Program-made: the position numbers and the translations under genes
NCBI GenBank assembly: GCA_947852905.1
Contig: CANTVF010000004.1
Coordinates: forward strand, 62,001-126,000
Source: an uncultured Tidjanibacter sp.
Lineage (GTDB): Bacteria > Bacteroidota > Bacteroidia > Bacteroidales > Rikenellaceae
Direction: 5' to 3'
Length of the DNA: 64,000 nt
Shown: positions 55,232-63,711 of the stretch, one piece after another
Numbering within the stretch: position 1 is the stretch's first letter
How the letters are laid out: every line of letters starts with the position of its first letter
Notes under the pieces: generated by a model
Databases searched by the model: none
Told to the model about the DNA's origin: nothing
What the model saw: only the letters and a program-made list of their open reading frames with translations

Positions 55232-55765
55232 TTACGGTCGCACTACAGGAGTAATCTCCCTGTCTGCCTCGACACGAATCGTACACCTGCGGGGCTGCTC
55301 GCCGGCATTCACGGCAGGCATGTCGAATTCCGCTACCAAATCCAACATTACAGGAACAGTCATCGGCTGGAAACGGGTACGACTGCCTTGCATTATGGTG
55401 AGTCGGAAAAGCAATTCCTGCGTCACATCGCCCATATCGGTAAAATAAAACGGGAACTCCTTATCTATCTCAAGCCATACGGCTTCATCGGTATCGGACA
55501 ACGGAATATTCTGCACGCCGAAAACATAAATTCCATCGTACACATGAACCGAAAGAGCGCACATACCCTCACCGACATCCGAGATGCACACCTCCGCTCT
55601 AAATGTATTATGTCGGCCATCGCTGCACGTTATCGTTCCGTAACCATAGAAGTCGCCCACTGAAATCGGAGGCAGTTCGCGTTTTCCACCGAAATCCCAA
55701 CTGTTCCAACAACCTGTCAACGACAGGCATAACGTCGCACAAAAAATCGCATACCATCTCTTCAT
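55232..55765 (-). CDS. Small lipoprotein, first of a tandem paralogous pair
   Basis: 177 residues from ATG 55765, where the signal peptide MKRWYAIFCATLCLSLTGC starts; the open frame extends 24 codons further without conserved features. The mature protein is beta-rich with a cysteine in CTIRVEADREI shared with its paralog. Function unknown. The pair probably arose by tandem duplication and has diverged in the central part (VHVYDGIYVFGVQNIPLSDT here, VSGDNDLYFKVYNVPLSGT there). Confidence 0.78.
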   Translation of the reverse strand: MKRWYAIFCATLCLSLTGCWNSWDFGGKRELPPISVGDFYGYGTITCSDGRHNTFRAEVCISDVGEGMCALSVHVYDGIYVFGVQNIPLSDTDEAVWLEIDKEFPFYFTDMGDVTQELLFRLTIMQGSRTRFQPMTVPVMLDLVAEFDMPAVNAGEQPRRCTIRVEADREITPVVRP

Positions 55766-55837
55766 ACACGTAACATTTAAAGTTAAACCCTCAAGACGGA
55801 ATCCGGAAATCACAGTCCCTGAACGACGCCTCATCAT

Positions 55838-56293
55838 ATAGACGTATCAAGCAAAGATTTCGTTGCATCGATTTCCCCAAAAACGAGAAATACAGGAGAT
55901 AAAAACAGTTAAATATCGCAATCGTCATTATACGAAACACAGATACGAACAGGTCATGCCTGCCGCACGTCAGCACGTAATCAACCCAGTCCGAAAATAC
56001 CGTATAACCGTCTGCACACTTTCACTTCTACCCTAACGACAGGCACAAGAGATAGCATGCACAGCAACCAGTCGTCACTGTCCGGAAACACCATATCACC
56101 GGCCGCATACATGCTTCTCATGTTTCCCGAACGACAAACACGCGCTGCAACCAATACCACACCGTTGTCGCCTATAGGACAGCACAGTCATCAGGTACCG
56201 TCAAGGACGATTGGCGCGTATCAGGCTAAAGATCAGGCACCAGCATAGTCAGTCATCGGGTACATCCGTCGAGACACCGACTTATAAAAACAT
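55838..56293. other. Intergenic region without recognised genes
   Basis: Upstream space of the small lipoprotein genes. No supported coding sequence or RNA was found up to the inverted hairpin element at 56294. Confidence 0.5.
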
Positions 56294-56463
56294 GACGGGT
56301 TGTCATAACGTACTGTCCGCTACGTTCGTATCGTGACTCGGGATAAGCCAGTTTACTTTCCGCAAACTTATGTAACCCAACACTCATGGCTTTGTATTTC
56401 CCCCGTTTCTTACAAAACTTCAAGGGGTTGCGTCAAAACGTTAAGTTTTGACGCAACCCCTTG
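56294..56463 (-). repeat. Dispersed hairpin element, copy 4 (inverted)
   Basis: In opposite orientation to the other three. The head hairpin at 56423-56463 has perfect 18-bp arms (AAGGGGTTGCGTCAAAAC) and loop GTTAA. The internal hairpin is at 56351-56367 (GTTTAC / GCAAAC). The distal end GTTATGACAACCCG is at 56294-56308. It lies 41 bp past the frr stop codon, so its head hairpin could also act in 3'-end formation. Confidence 0.85.
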
Positions 56464-56504
56464 AACATACACGATAGCGGGCAGCCTCAACTGCCGCACC
56501 CGTA

Positions 56505-57068
56505 TTATACGGTCATTATCTCCTTTTCCTTTTCGGCAAGCGCCTCTTCGATCTGCTTGCTGTAACGGTCGGTCAGCTTCTGAGCCTCGGCTTCGCCGTC
56601 CTTGGCCATATCTTCGGGCATACCGTCCTTCTGCGCACTCTTGAAAGCGTCCACAGCTTCACGGCGGGCATTCCTAACGCTCACGCGGGCGGTTTCGCCT
56701 TCGGCCTTCACCTGCTTGACGAGTTCCTTACGACGATCCTCCGTAAGCGCCGGTATGGACAGACGTATGTGCTCGCCGTTGTTCGAAGGCGTCAAACCGA
56801 TATTAGCCACGAGTATGGCCTTCTCTATGGCCGGAATCATATTTTTCTCCCACGGCTGTATCAGAATGGTCTTTGCGTCCGGCACTGTCACGCTCGCCAC
56901 CTGCGTAACGGGCGTCTGAGAGCCGTAATAATCCACCATAATGCCTTTCAATACATTGGGACTGGCCTTACCCGCCCTGATTCCCAAAAGAGCCTCGACA
57001 AGATGTTCCATGGTTTTCTTCATCTTATCCTCGGCGATGTCCAATATCAAGGTTACTTCTTCCGTCAT
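56505..57068 (-). CDS. frr: Ribosome recycling factor
   Basis: 187 residues, the standard length. It splits post-termination ribosomes with EF-G. The N-terminal three-helix start [20 protein letters not shown], then [20 protein letters not shown] (near residue 33), and the C-terminal [20 protein letters not shown] followed by VRNARREA are diagnostic. It is the last gene of the leftward cluster pyrH, tlpA-like, frr. In most bacteria pyrH and frr are adjacent, so the thioredoxin gene is an insertion. Confidence 0.97.
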   Translation of the reverse strand: MTEEVTLILDIAEDKMKKTMEHLVEALLGIRAGKASPNVLKGIMVDYYGSQTPVTQVASVTVPDAKTILIQPWEKNMIPAIEKAILVANIGLTPSNNGEHIRLSIPALTEDRRKELVKQVKAEGETARVSVRNARREAVDAFKSAQKDGMPEDMAKDGEAEAQKLTDRYSKQIEEALAEKEKEIMTV

Positions 57069-57131
57069 AAGTATTCAGATTTTATGCAGCTTTTATATTT
57101 GAGTCAACAGATGAAACGTCCGTCGGGCGGA

Positions 57132-57647
57132 TCACAACAGTTTTTCTATGCGGTCGACCATCTCGTCAAACTCGCCGTTCTCGTCGTATCCCACCACATA
57201 GAACGCCACCTTTCCGTCCTTGCCTATCACGAAATTACGCGGCACGTATTTTTCGGCGAACAGCGAATATATCTTCCTGCCGGGATCGACGGCAACAGGG
57301 AAATCGTACCCGTTACGTTCCATGAATTTGCGAACCGTATCCGGATCGTCGTCTATGGATATGGGCAGCAATACGAAATCCTTACCCGCGAAACGGTCGA
57401 TAACGTCTTTCTGAAGCCGCGCGAATTCTTTGCGGCAGGGAGGACACCACGTCGCCCAGAAATTGACAAGTACCACCTTGCCCTCCAACGCCTCGAACGT
57501 CAGACTGCTTCCGTCCAACATCTGTATCGAAACCGCCGGAACGGCATCGCCGTCCTTTATCAACGTACTTTTTTCGATATCGCCCTGAGCGAAACACATC
57601 GCCGCGCTCGCCAACAAAACGCCTATTACGGCAAAAAACTTTTTCAT
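57132..57647 (-). CDS. TlpA-like secreted thioredoxin-fold protein
   Basis: 171 residues. Signal peptide MKKFFAVIGVLLASAAMCFA with cleavage near AQGD. The thioredoxin active site is in NFWATWCPPCRKEFARL (CxxC near residue 71), the cis-Pro region in EKYVPRNFVIGKDGKVAFYV (near 132). Such TlpA/ResA-type proteins are periplasmic disulfide reductants, often serving cytochrome c maturation or general reduction of exported proteins. Located between pyrH and frr with gaps of 61 bp on both sides, so likely co-transcribed. Confidence 0.92.
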   Translation of the reverse strand: MKKFFAVIGVLLASAAMCFAQGDIEKSTLIKDGDAVPAVSIQMLDGSSLTFEALEGKVVLVNFWATWCPPCRKEFARLQKDVIDRFAGKDFVLLPISIDDDPDTVRKFMERNGYDFPVAVDPGRKIYSLFAEKYVPRNFVIGKDGKVAFYVVGYDENGEFDEMVDRIEKLL

Positions 57648-57708
57648 AATTACGAATCGCTTTAAAGGTTACACACACCGTAGAGCGTTAACGGCAAAAA
57701 CCGTTCCG

Positions 57709-58416
57709 TCATTCATGCACGAGAGTACCTATCCCCTCGCCGCGCACCACCTTATGCAGATTGCCGGGAGTATCCATATCGAACACTATGATAGGCAATC
57801 CGTTCTCGCGGCACAACGTAAATGCGGTGAGATCCATGATTCTGAGTCCGCGCCCGTAAACCTCCGAGAACGTTATGTCGTCGAAACGCACGGCATCCGG
57901 ATTCTTCTCCGGATCGGAATCGTATATACCGTCTACCCGCGTCCCCTTCAACAGAACTTCAGCCTCTATCTCTATGCCGCGCAAAGCCGACGCGCTGTCA
58001 GTAGTAAAATACGGATTAGAGGTACCGCCGCCGATTATGACCACGTATCCTCTCTGCAGGTAATCTATGGCCTTGTCTTTGGAATAATACTCTCCTATCG
58101 GCTCCATACATATTGATGTCAGAACTTTGGCCTGCACCCCCTGTGCACGAAGGGCTGATTGCAGAGCCAACGAGTTGATGACCGTGGCGAGCATTCCCAT
58201 CTGGTCTCCCTTCACGCGGTCGAATCCCTTGTCCGCCCCCTGTATACCTCGGAATATGTTACCGCCGCCTATCACGATACCCACTTCAACGCCAGCCTCA
58301 ACGATGCCTCGTATCTGTTCGGCATAGGAGCGCAACACTTCGGCCGACAAACCGTATTCGCCGTCGCCGGCAAGCGATTCGCCGCTCAGTTTCAACAATA
58401 CTCTCTTATATTTCAT
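57709..58416 (-). CDS. pyrH: UMP kinase
   Basis: 235 residues from ATG 58416 (MKYKRVLLKLSGESLAGD); a TTG three codons earlier is possible. It phosphorylates UMP to UDP. The amino-acid-kinase fold motifs are GIVIGGGNIFRGIQGAD (near residue 46), GDQMGMLATVINSLALQSAL (near 70), and VVIIGGGTSNPYFTTDSASA (near 128) with YDSDPEKNP. The C-terminal GLRIMDLTAFTLCRENGLPI completes the family. First gene of the pyrH, tlpA-like, frr cluster and divergent from dxs. Confidence 0.96.
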   Translation of the reverse strand: MKYKRVLLKLSGESLAGDGEYGLSAEVLRSYAEQIRGIVEAGVEVGIVIGGGNIFRGIQGADKGFDRVKGDQMGMLATVINSLALQSALRAQGVQAKVLTSICMEPIGEYYSKDKAIDYLQRGYVVIIGGGTSNPYFTTDSASALRGIEIEAEVLLKGTRVDGIYDSDPEKNPDAVRFDDITFSEVYGRGLRIMDLTAFTLCRENGLPIIVFDMDTPGNLHKVVRGEGIGTLVHE

Positions 58417-58492
58417 ATCGCTCAACTGTCTTTACAAAAACGTTATTCGACACGAAGGTACGATTTTTTCGCGGAAAGTAGTTATAATTGGG

Positions 58493-58500
58493 TATCTTTG
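58493..58500 (+). promoter_or_regulatory. -7 promoter box for dxs
   Basis: TATCTTTG matches TAnnTTTG, 23 bp before the start codon, implying a short leader. Confidence 0.6.
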
Positions 58501-58522
58501 TCGGTGTTTATCAAACCTAACC

Positions 58523-60406
58523 ATGACACGAACGGGTTATAAATATCTCGACCACATAAACTCCCCGGAAGACCTGCGCAAATTGTCTATCCAGCAGATG
58601 ACGGAACTGACGGCCGAAATCAGGGACTTCATGGTATCAGAGCTGTCGGTCAATCCCGGCCATCTGGGATCGAGCCTCGGCGCAGTGGAACTCGCCACAG
58701 CTCTGCACTACGTATACAATACTCCGGAAGACAAGATAGTATGGGACGTCGGGCATCAGGCCTACGCCCACAAGATACTTACCGGTCGTCGCGAGGCGTT
58801 CCATACCAACCGCAAGTTGAACGGCATAAGCGGATTCCCGCGCATGGAGGAGAGTCCTTACGACGCGTTCGGCGGCGGACACGCCTCGGTATCCATTTCG
58901 GCAGCCCTCGGCATGGCACAGGCCAACAAACTGAAAGGCATACATCGGAACGTGATAGCCGTCATCGGCGACGGCGCCATGACGGGCGGTCTTGCATACG
59001 AGGGACTCAACAATGCCGGAGCATCGAACGCCGACATACTGGTGATTCTGAACGACAACAACATGTCCATAAGCCCCAACGTGGGCGCCATGAAGGAATA
59101 CCTGCTAAGCATCACCACCTCAAAACGTTACAACAGACTGAAAAACAAGGTCTGGAACGCCATGTCAGGCATGCCCGGCCTCCGACGCGGCATACAGAAC
59201 TTCGGAAACGTCGTCAAACAGAGCATACTGAAACAGAGCAATCTGTTCGAAAGCCTCAATTTCCGGTATTTCGGCCCCGTAGACGGCCACGATCTCAAGT
59301 CGCTCGTACGGGTTCTCGAAGATCTGCGCCATATTCCGGGTCCGAAACTGCTTCACGTACTCACCCGCAAGGGCAAAGGATACAAACCTGCCGAATGCAA
59401 CTCCCCGATATGGCACGCCCCCGGCAGATTCAACCCCGAAACCGGCGAACTGCTCGTCAACCCCGGAGACAATAAACCCGACCGCTATCAGGACGTATTC
59501 GGATACACCCTGCTGGAACTCGCAAAACTCGACGAGCGCGTCGTCGGCGTCACACCGGCAATGCTCACCGGCAGTTCCATGGATATACTGCAAAAGGAAA
59601 TGCCGGAACGTTGTTTCGATGTCGGCATAGCCGAAGGCCATGCGGTCACTTTCTCCGCCGGTCTCGCGTCGGCAGGCCTCATACCATTCTGCAACATATA
59701 TTCGTCGTTCATGCAGAGGGCGTTCGACAACGTAATACACGATGTCGCAATACAGCAACTTCCGGTGGTCATGTGCCTCGACCGTGCCGGTCTCGTAGGC
59801 GAGGACGGCGTCACTCACCACGGAGCATACGACCTGTCGTATATGCGCACCGTACCCGGTCTGACAATAGCCTCCCCCACGAACGAATCCGAACTTAAGG
59901 ACCTCATGTACACCGCACTCATGGCCGAAAGACCGTTCGTAATACGCTATCCGCGCGGCAAGGGCATCGGCTCCGACTGGAGCGGCGATTTTCGTCGGAT
60001 GGAAATAGGCAAGGGCATCACGCTGCGCAAAGGCGAAGACGTGGCGGTCATAACCATAGGCCCCGTAACCAATGACGCTCTGAAAGCTGCCGAAAAGGCT
60101 GCCGAAGAGGGCATATCGGCGGAAATAATCGACCTACGTTTCCTGAAACCTATAGACGAGGCCCTGCTGCACGATGCCGGCAAACGCTTCGACCGTATCG
60201 TAACGGTGGAGGACGGTACCGTAGAGGGCGGAATGGGAAGTGCCGTCGCCGAATTCATGACCGAACACGGATATAAAGCATCAGTAACCCGCCTCGGCAT
60301 ACCCGACCGATTCATACACCACGGCACCATATCCGAACTGCGCCATATGTGCGGTTACGACACCGAAGGCATACTCGATGCGATAAGACAATCGGCAAAA
60401 CGTTAA
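58523..60406 (+). CDS. dxs: 1-deoxy-D-xylulose-5-phosphate synthase
   Basis: 627 residues. It condenses pyruvate and glyceraldehyde-3-phosphate, the entry step of the MEP isoprenoid pathway and a source for thiamine and pyridoxal. N-terminal VNPGHLGSSLGAVELATALH (near residue 42) holds the conserved His. TPP binding is in VIGDGAMTGGLAYEGLNNAG (near 150) with the closing NDNNMSISPNVGAM. The transketolase central domain has DVGIAEGHAVTFSAGLA (near 367) and DRAGLVGEDGVTHHGAYDLS (near 419). Full length, with its own promoter. Confidence 0.97.
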   Translation: MTRTGYKYLDHINSPEDLRKLSIQQMTELTAEIRDFMVSELSVNPGHLGSSLGAVELATALHYVYNTPEDKIVWDVGHQAYAHKILTGRREAFHTNRKLNGISGFPRMEESPYDAFGGGHASVSISAALGMAQANKLKGIHRNVIAVIGDGAMTGGLAYEGLNNAGASNADILVILNDNNMSISPNVGAMKEYLLSITTSKRYNRLKNKVWNAMSGMPGLRRGIQNFGNVVKQSILKQSNLFESLNFRYFGPVDGHDLKSLVRVLEDLRHIPGPKLLHVLTRKGKGYKPAECNSPIWHAPGRFNPETGELLVNPGDNKPDRYQDVFGYTLLELAKLDERVVGVTPAMLTGSSMDILQKEMPERCFDVGIAEGHAVTFSAGLASAGLIPFCNIYSSFMQRAFDNVIHDVAIQQLPVVMCLDRAGLVGEDGVTHHGAYDLSYMRTVPGLTIASPTNESELKDLMYTALMAERPFVIRYPRGKGIGSDWSGDFRRMEIGKGITLRKGEDVAVITIGPVTNDALKAAEKAAEEGISAEIIDLRFLKPIDEALLHDAGKRFDRIVTVEDGTVEGGMGSAVAEFMTEHGYKASVTRLGIPDRFIHHGTISELRHMCGYDTEGILDAIRQSAKR

Positions 60407-60769
60407 TGGCATACGACAACAACGATCTTTTGCATAATACGATAGCCTAATCCATAATTGTTTGCACGGAAGCAAGCGATGCAAAACCGAACTGCATGGT
60501 AATAACCGAAAAGCGTCCATTTGGAGACAGTACCGAACCAATACGATAAACGACTTACGGAATGTACCCGACAGCAAGTCTCACAGGCCGTTTCCGTACA
60601 GGCCGGATGACAATATATCACAGGCCGCATCGCAACAGAATATAGAGACAGGACCACTGCACATAGGAATTGCCGACGGAATCAGACTAAAGACGGGGAA
60701 CACTCCCCAGCCGTATCGACAAGTCGCAGACCGTGCTATCGGGAAGCGGGAATAAGGGTCTAAGGTTAG
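60407..60769. other. Intergenic stretch downstream of dxs
   Basis: No clear gene, terminator hairpin or RNA was recognised between the dxs stop and the degenerate reading frame that follows. Confidence 0.45.
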
Positions 60770-61111
60770 CATTCCGGTAATTACATAGATAGATCTCTAT
60801 ACTACAATGCGAAGCTAACGGGTACCATATATGTTTTCGCTGCCGATATGGCGTTCGAAAAACTCTTAGTCAATTCCGGAGGATAACGCCGTATCGCTAT
60901 ATTATCGTGACGCAGACACGGTCTATCGGTAGATAATACAGCGAAAATAGTCCTATCCGACAAATCGAAAATCGAACTCGAAATCAACGACAAGGTAACG
61001 GTACAGTCCGACGGCAGAAGTTATCTGAAATATACCGGAGATGTCAAGATAATACGCTTGCAGGACGATGACGTACAGACGACGGAAGAATTGATTATCA
61101 AAGTTATCTAA
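60770..61111 (+). pseudogene. Degenerate protein-coding remnant (two in-frame stops)
   Basis: One plus-strand frame from 60770 to the TAA at 61109 reads like protein but has stops at 60884-60886 and 60908-60910. The first block contains KLTGTIYVFAADMAFEKLL. The second, longer block contains NTAKIVLSDKSKIELEINDK and later YLKYTGDVKIIRLQDDDVQ and TTEELIIKVI. The alternating polar/hydrophobic beta pattern and charged turns are unlikely by chance. It lacks a start codon in the second block. No family is recognised; probably a decayed small protein gene. Confidence 0.42.
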
Positions 61112-61262
61112 CGCGAATATACCGACCCACCCCCAAACAGCGATGAATATACACATAAAAATTCTCGCTCCGATCTCAGAAATCGACGACTGCTTCAACC
61201 GCACCGAGACGTCGCAAATCATAAAAACCGTCCCAACATTTTGCAGATTTTCAATTAATCCC

Positions 61263-61270
61263 TATATTTG
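61263..61270 (+). promoter_or_regulatory. -7 promoter box for tRNA-Leu
   Basis: TATATTTG, matching TAnnTTTG, ends 11 bp before the first base of the tRNA. Confidence 0.65.
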
Positions 61271-61281
61271 CACACCTTATT

Positions 61282-61363
61282 GCCCAGATGGCGGAATTGG
61301 TAGACGCGCTGGTCTCAAACACCAGTGGAGCGATCCGTGCCGGTTCGATCCCGGCTCTGGGTA
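61282..61363 (+). tRNA. tRNA-Leu (anticodon CAA)
   Basis: An 82-nt class II tRNA. The acceptor stem is GCCCAGA / TCTGGGT with a G-T first pair. The D arm GCGGAATTGGTAGACGC is typical of leucine tRNAs. The anticodon stem CTGGT / ACCAG carries loop CTCAAAC, giving CAA. A variable arm follows (TGGAGCGATCCGT region), then the T arm CCGGTTCGATCCCGG, discriminator A. CCA is not encoded. It has its own promoter and a long terminator. Confidence 0.96.
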
Positions 61364-61370
61364 CAATCAC

Positions 61371-61413
61371 AATCTCCGTATGATTAACTATAATCATACG
61401 GAGATTTTATTTT
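61371..61413 (+). terminator. Terminator of tRNA-Leu
   Basis: A perfect 16-bp stem (61371-61386 with 61391-61406) and 4-nt loop, followed by TTATTTT. It starts 7 bp after the tRNA. Confidence 0.9.
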
Positions 61414-61523
61414 ACATAATACGCATTCGACACGTCTCTCAATCCAGACAAGGGATTCCATTCATATCATCATGAACCCGACAATACCCATGGCCATCAG
61501 ACTGTTATGATGCCAGATTCCGT

Positions 61524-62063
61524 TTATAAAATAAACGGAATCACTTTTATACCACGCCGACTGTCTACAAAACCTTGAAAAACCAATTCTCCCTTATATG
61601 TAAAATTATAATGCCACATCAAATACGGATCTTTTATAATATACATCTTAATGGACTGTTTATTAATGCACTTAAATTCTTTTGTACGGTCAGTTAATGC
61701 ATATAATACCGAAGGAATATCTTTTATCACAAACAACACATTATCTACAGAAACATATCCAGCACTATTCACATATGGACAATAGGTACCTGTAATATTC
61801 TCAATATTTAAGTAAGTATTACTACTGGCCACATCATCTGTAGAAGAGTAAATTATATAATTAAACTTTCTATCAAAAGAGGCATTATCCATAATGTTAT
61901 GGATCTGATGCAGCAAATCGTCTCTCAATTGCAACTCAGGCAATACATAAACATCATATTTGTCATTCGAGTATTGCTGCGCATAAGATTTCCCTGCCAT
62001 ACAAACAACCGCAGCCAACAGCATTAGCCTATAAACATAAAACCTAATCAGGGAAAGTTCCAT
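61524..62063 (-). CDS. Secreted protein of unknown function
   Basis: 179 residues from ATG 62063 (the frame opens further up, but this start gives a signal peptide: LMLLAAVVCMAGKSYAQQ, cleavage after SYA). The mature part has YSNDKYDVYVLPELQLRDDL and ends with YKGELVFQGFVDSRRGIKVI. TonB-like C-terminal domains can show a similar KVxPxL ending, but the match is weak. It is in the AT-rich block, separate from the next gene by about 120 bp. Function unknown. Confidence 0.7.
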   Translation of the reverse strand: MELSLIRFYVYRLMLLAAVVCMAGKSYAQQYSNDKYDVYVLPELQLRDDLLHQIHNIMDNASFDRKFNYIIYSSTDDVASSNTYLNIENITGTYCPYVNSAGYVSVDNVLFVIKDIPSVLYALTDRTKEFKCINKQSIKMYIIKDPYLMWHYNFTYKGELVFQGFVDSRRGIKVIPFIL

Positions 62064-62184
62064 TTTATAAAATATAACTGGCAGCAAACATTGAAATCTA
62101 CTCTGCAATGCATCTATTATTATCAGTTTCAGACGCTTCCCACCTTACAAATGACTTAAATACACACAACTATTCAATCACGAC

Positions 62185-62841
62185 CTAATTGTTGCAGTCT
62201 AACCACCCCCTGCGCACGGCACGCACATAATAGAATGGCGTATAGACAATATTCAAAAATACCAACAAAATAATGCGCCACTTTTTATCATACTCATAAT
62301 TAACAATCAAACATTTGACCCACAAAATCATAAAAGCCAAACAACAAACGGTAGTCACGACAACAAAAACAGTATTAGTTATATTATAACCGTATCCGAT
62401 TATGTAAAGCGCAACATAAATGATATTCAAAACAGCACAAACGCCGAAAAACACTTTCATTCGCTTATAATACCGGACAGAACGATAATGTTGACAAGAC
62501 CTTTCTGCTACAGACACGTCCGCATTATCATCGGATGCATTCTGTTTTTCGCACTCATCATCAGTACGCTTATCCAACCACCCCATACGCAAAGCTCTAA
62601 CATAATAAAACGGCACATATCCGATCGACAAGAACAATAACAAATAAGCATAAATACCCTTATCATATTTATTACGAATGACAAAGCATTTAATCCACAA
62701 TGCCAGAAACCCGACGAAACAAACCGTCAAAAATCCTTTCAGGATATCTTCATTACATTGTATATCCGCCATACGCAATACGACCGGAACAGTCACAAAT
62801 AAAATATCCAAAACCGCACAAATGCCCCAAAACAGTTTCAT
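62185..62841 (-). CDS. Membrane protein with internal tandem duplication
   Basis: 218 residues made of two homologous halves. The first (about residues 1-90) starts MKLFWGICAVLDILFVTVPV and ends VPFYYVRALRMGWLD. The second (about 127-218) starts MKVFFGVCAVLNIIYVALYI and ends TPFYYVRAVRRGWLD. Each half has three hydrophobic segments, with LWIKCFVIRNKYDK against LWVKCLIVNYEYDK between them. The linker is polar (DDECEKQNASDDNADVS). The internal Met of the second half suggests that two adjacent genes fused. No domain is recognised. Confidence 0.8.
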   Translation of the reverse strand: MKLFWGICAVLDILFVTVPVVLRMADIQCNEDILKGFLTVCFVGFLALWIKCFVIRNKYDKGIYAYLLLFLSIGYVPFYYVRALRMGWLDKRTDDECEKQNASDDNADVSVAERSCQHYRSVRYYKRMKVFFGVCAVLNIIYVALYIIGYGYNITNTVFVVVTTVCCLAFMILWVKCLIVNYEYDKKWRIILLVFLNIVYTPFYYVRAVRRGWLDCNN

Positions 62842-63030
62842 GGCAAAATTCGTTTAATATCGACAATAAGCCTACAGACCAATAGATTATTAAATATACA
62901 AAAAAAGTGACGCAGATTCCCAACCGCACCCTCAAAGGAGCAAAGTCAAATAGCAGGCTTTTACTTGATACGTTCCGAAATAATGGCGAAACTACGATAG
63001 TCCGCCATTAAAGATAGTAAAATAGGTGAA

Positions 63031-63498
63031 TTACTGATACAGTAACCGAATTAAAGGATTCTGGTAAACAATATATAGCATCACGAACAGAATCGCCCAA
63101 ACTGCCATAAACAACAATATACCTACCCATGTCACTCGACGAATAATATTACCTTCGACAACATCCGTATGAGTTACAATATCGCCGAGACGACGCTTCT
63201 TAAGAAACAACACAACAAGTTCTATAGGCCACACCACTATAAACAAGTTACGGACTAACGCGCGAAACTCGCTAACAGGATGAAAACTATCTGCATCAAC
63301 GACCGATAAGCCGCAGATCCGACGCCCAAGACTACGACCGGTAAAAATATCCCGACAGAAAAACACTGCGAACACAATCGAAACCAATGCAAGACCAGCT
63401 ACATACCCTATGTAACGAATGCAGATTTGAAACACGGCTCCAAACAATGAAACCAATATCAAATCTATTAAAAATGCCACCAATCGTTTACCTATCAT
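63031..63498 (-). CDS. RDD family membrane protein
   Basis: 155 residues. The RDD signature is present: an Arg and Asp in the first helix (KRLVAFLIDLILVSLFG), GRSLGRRICGLSVVD after the second helix, and LGDIVTHTDVVEG further on. Four hydrophobic segments are expected. RDD proteins have mostly unknown roles; some act as ion or solute exchangers. It sits in the AT-rich block directly downstream of a small two-helix protein gene, with a 19-bp gap, so the genes from 64 kb leftward are probably one operon. Confidence 0.85.
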   Translation of the reverse strand: MIGKRLVAFLIDLILVSLFGAVFQICIRYIGYVAGLALVSIVFAVFFCRDIFTGRSLGRRICGLSVVDADSFHPVSEFRALVRNLFIVVWPIELVVLFLKKRRLGDIVTHTDVVEGNIIRRVTWVGILLFMAVWAILFVMLYIVYQNPLIRLLYQ

Positions 63499-63517
63499 AA
63501 ATAAAAACTTAAAATAG

Positions 63518-63709
63518 TTAATGTATTATCACCCAACGATCTATCTTTTTCCTAAATATAAGACACAATATACCGCATAACATGATGAAAGCACCCGCGC
63601 CAACACCCTCCCAGAATATTGGAGTTTTATAAAAAACATTATCTAAAATAGTAGCCAAACCGCCGATAATAAGCAATACATAAACGATTATTTTCTTAAT
63701 AGACACCAT
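63518..63709 (-). CDS. Small two-helix membrane protein
   Basis: 63 residues from ATG 63709. Two hydrophobic segments (KIIVYVLLIIGGLATIL and GAGAFIMLCGILCLIF) are joined by a short loop and followed by a basic end (RKKIDRWVIIH). It starts 2 bp after the upstream gene's stop. No family recognised; a small inner-membrane protein is the most that can be said. Confidence 0.65.
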   Translation of the reverse strand: MVSIKKIIVYVLLIIGGLATILDNVFYKTPIFWEGVGAGAFIMLCGILCLIFRKKIDRWVIIH

Positions 63710-63711
63710 AA

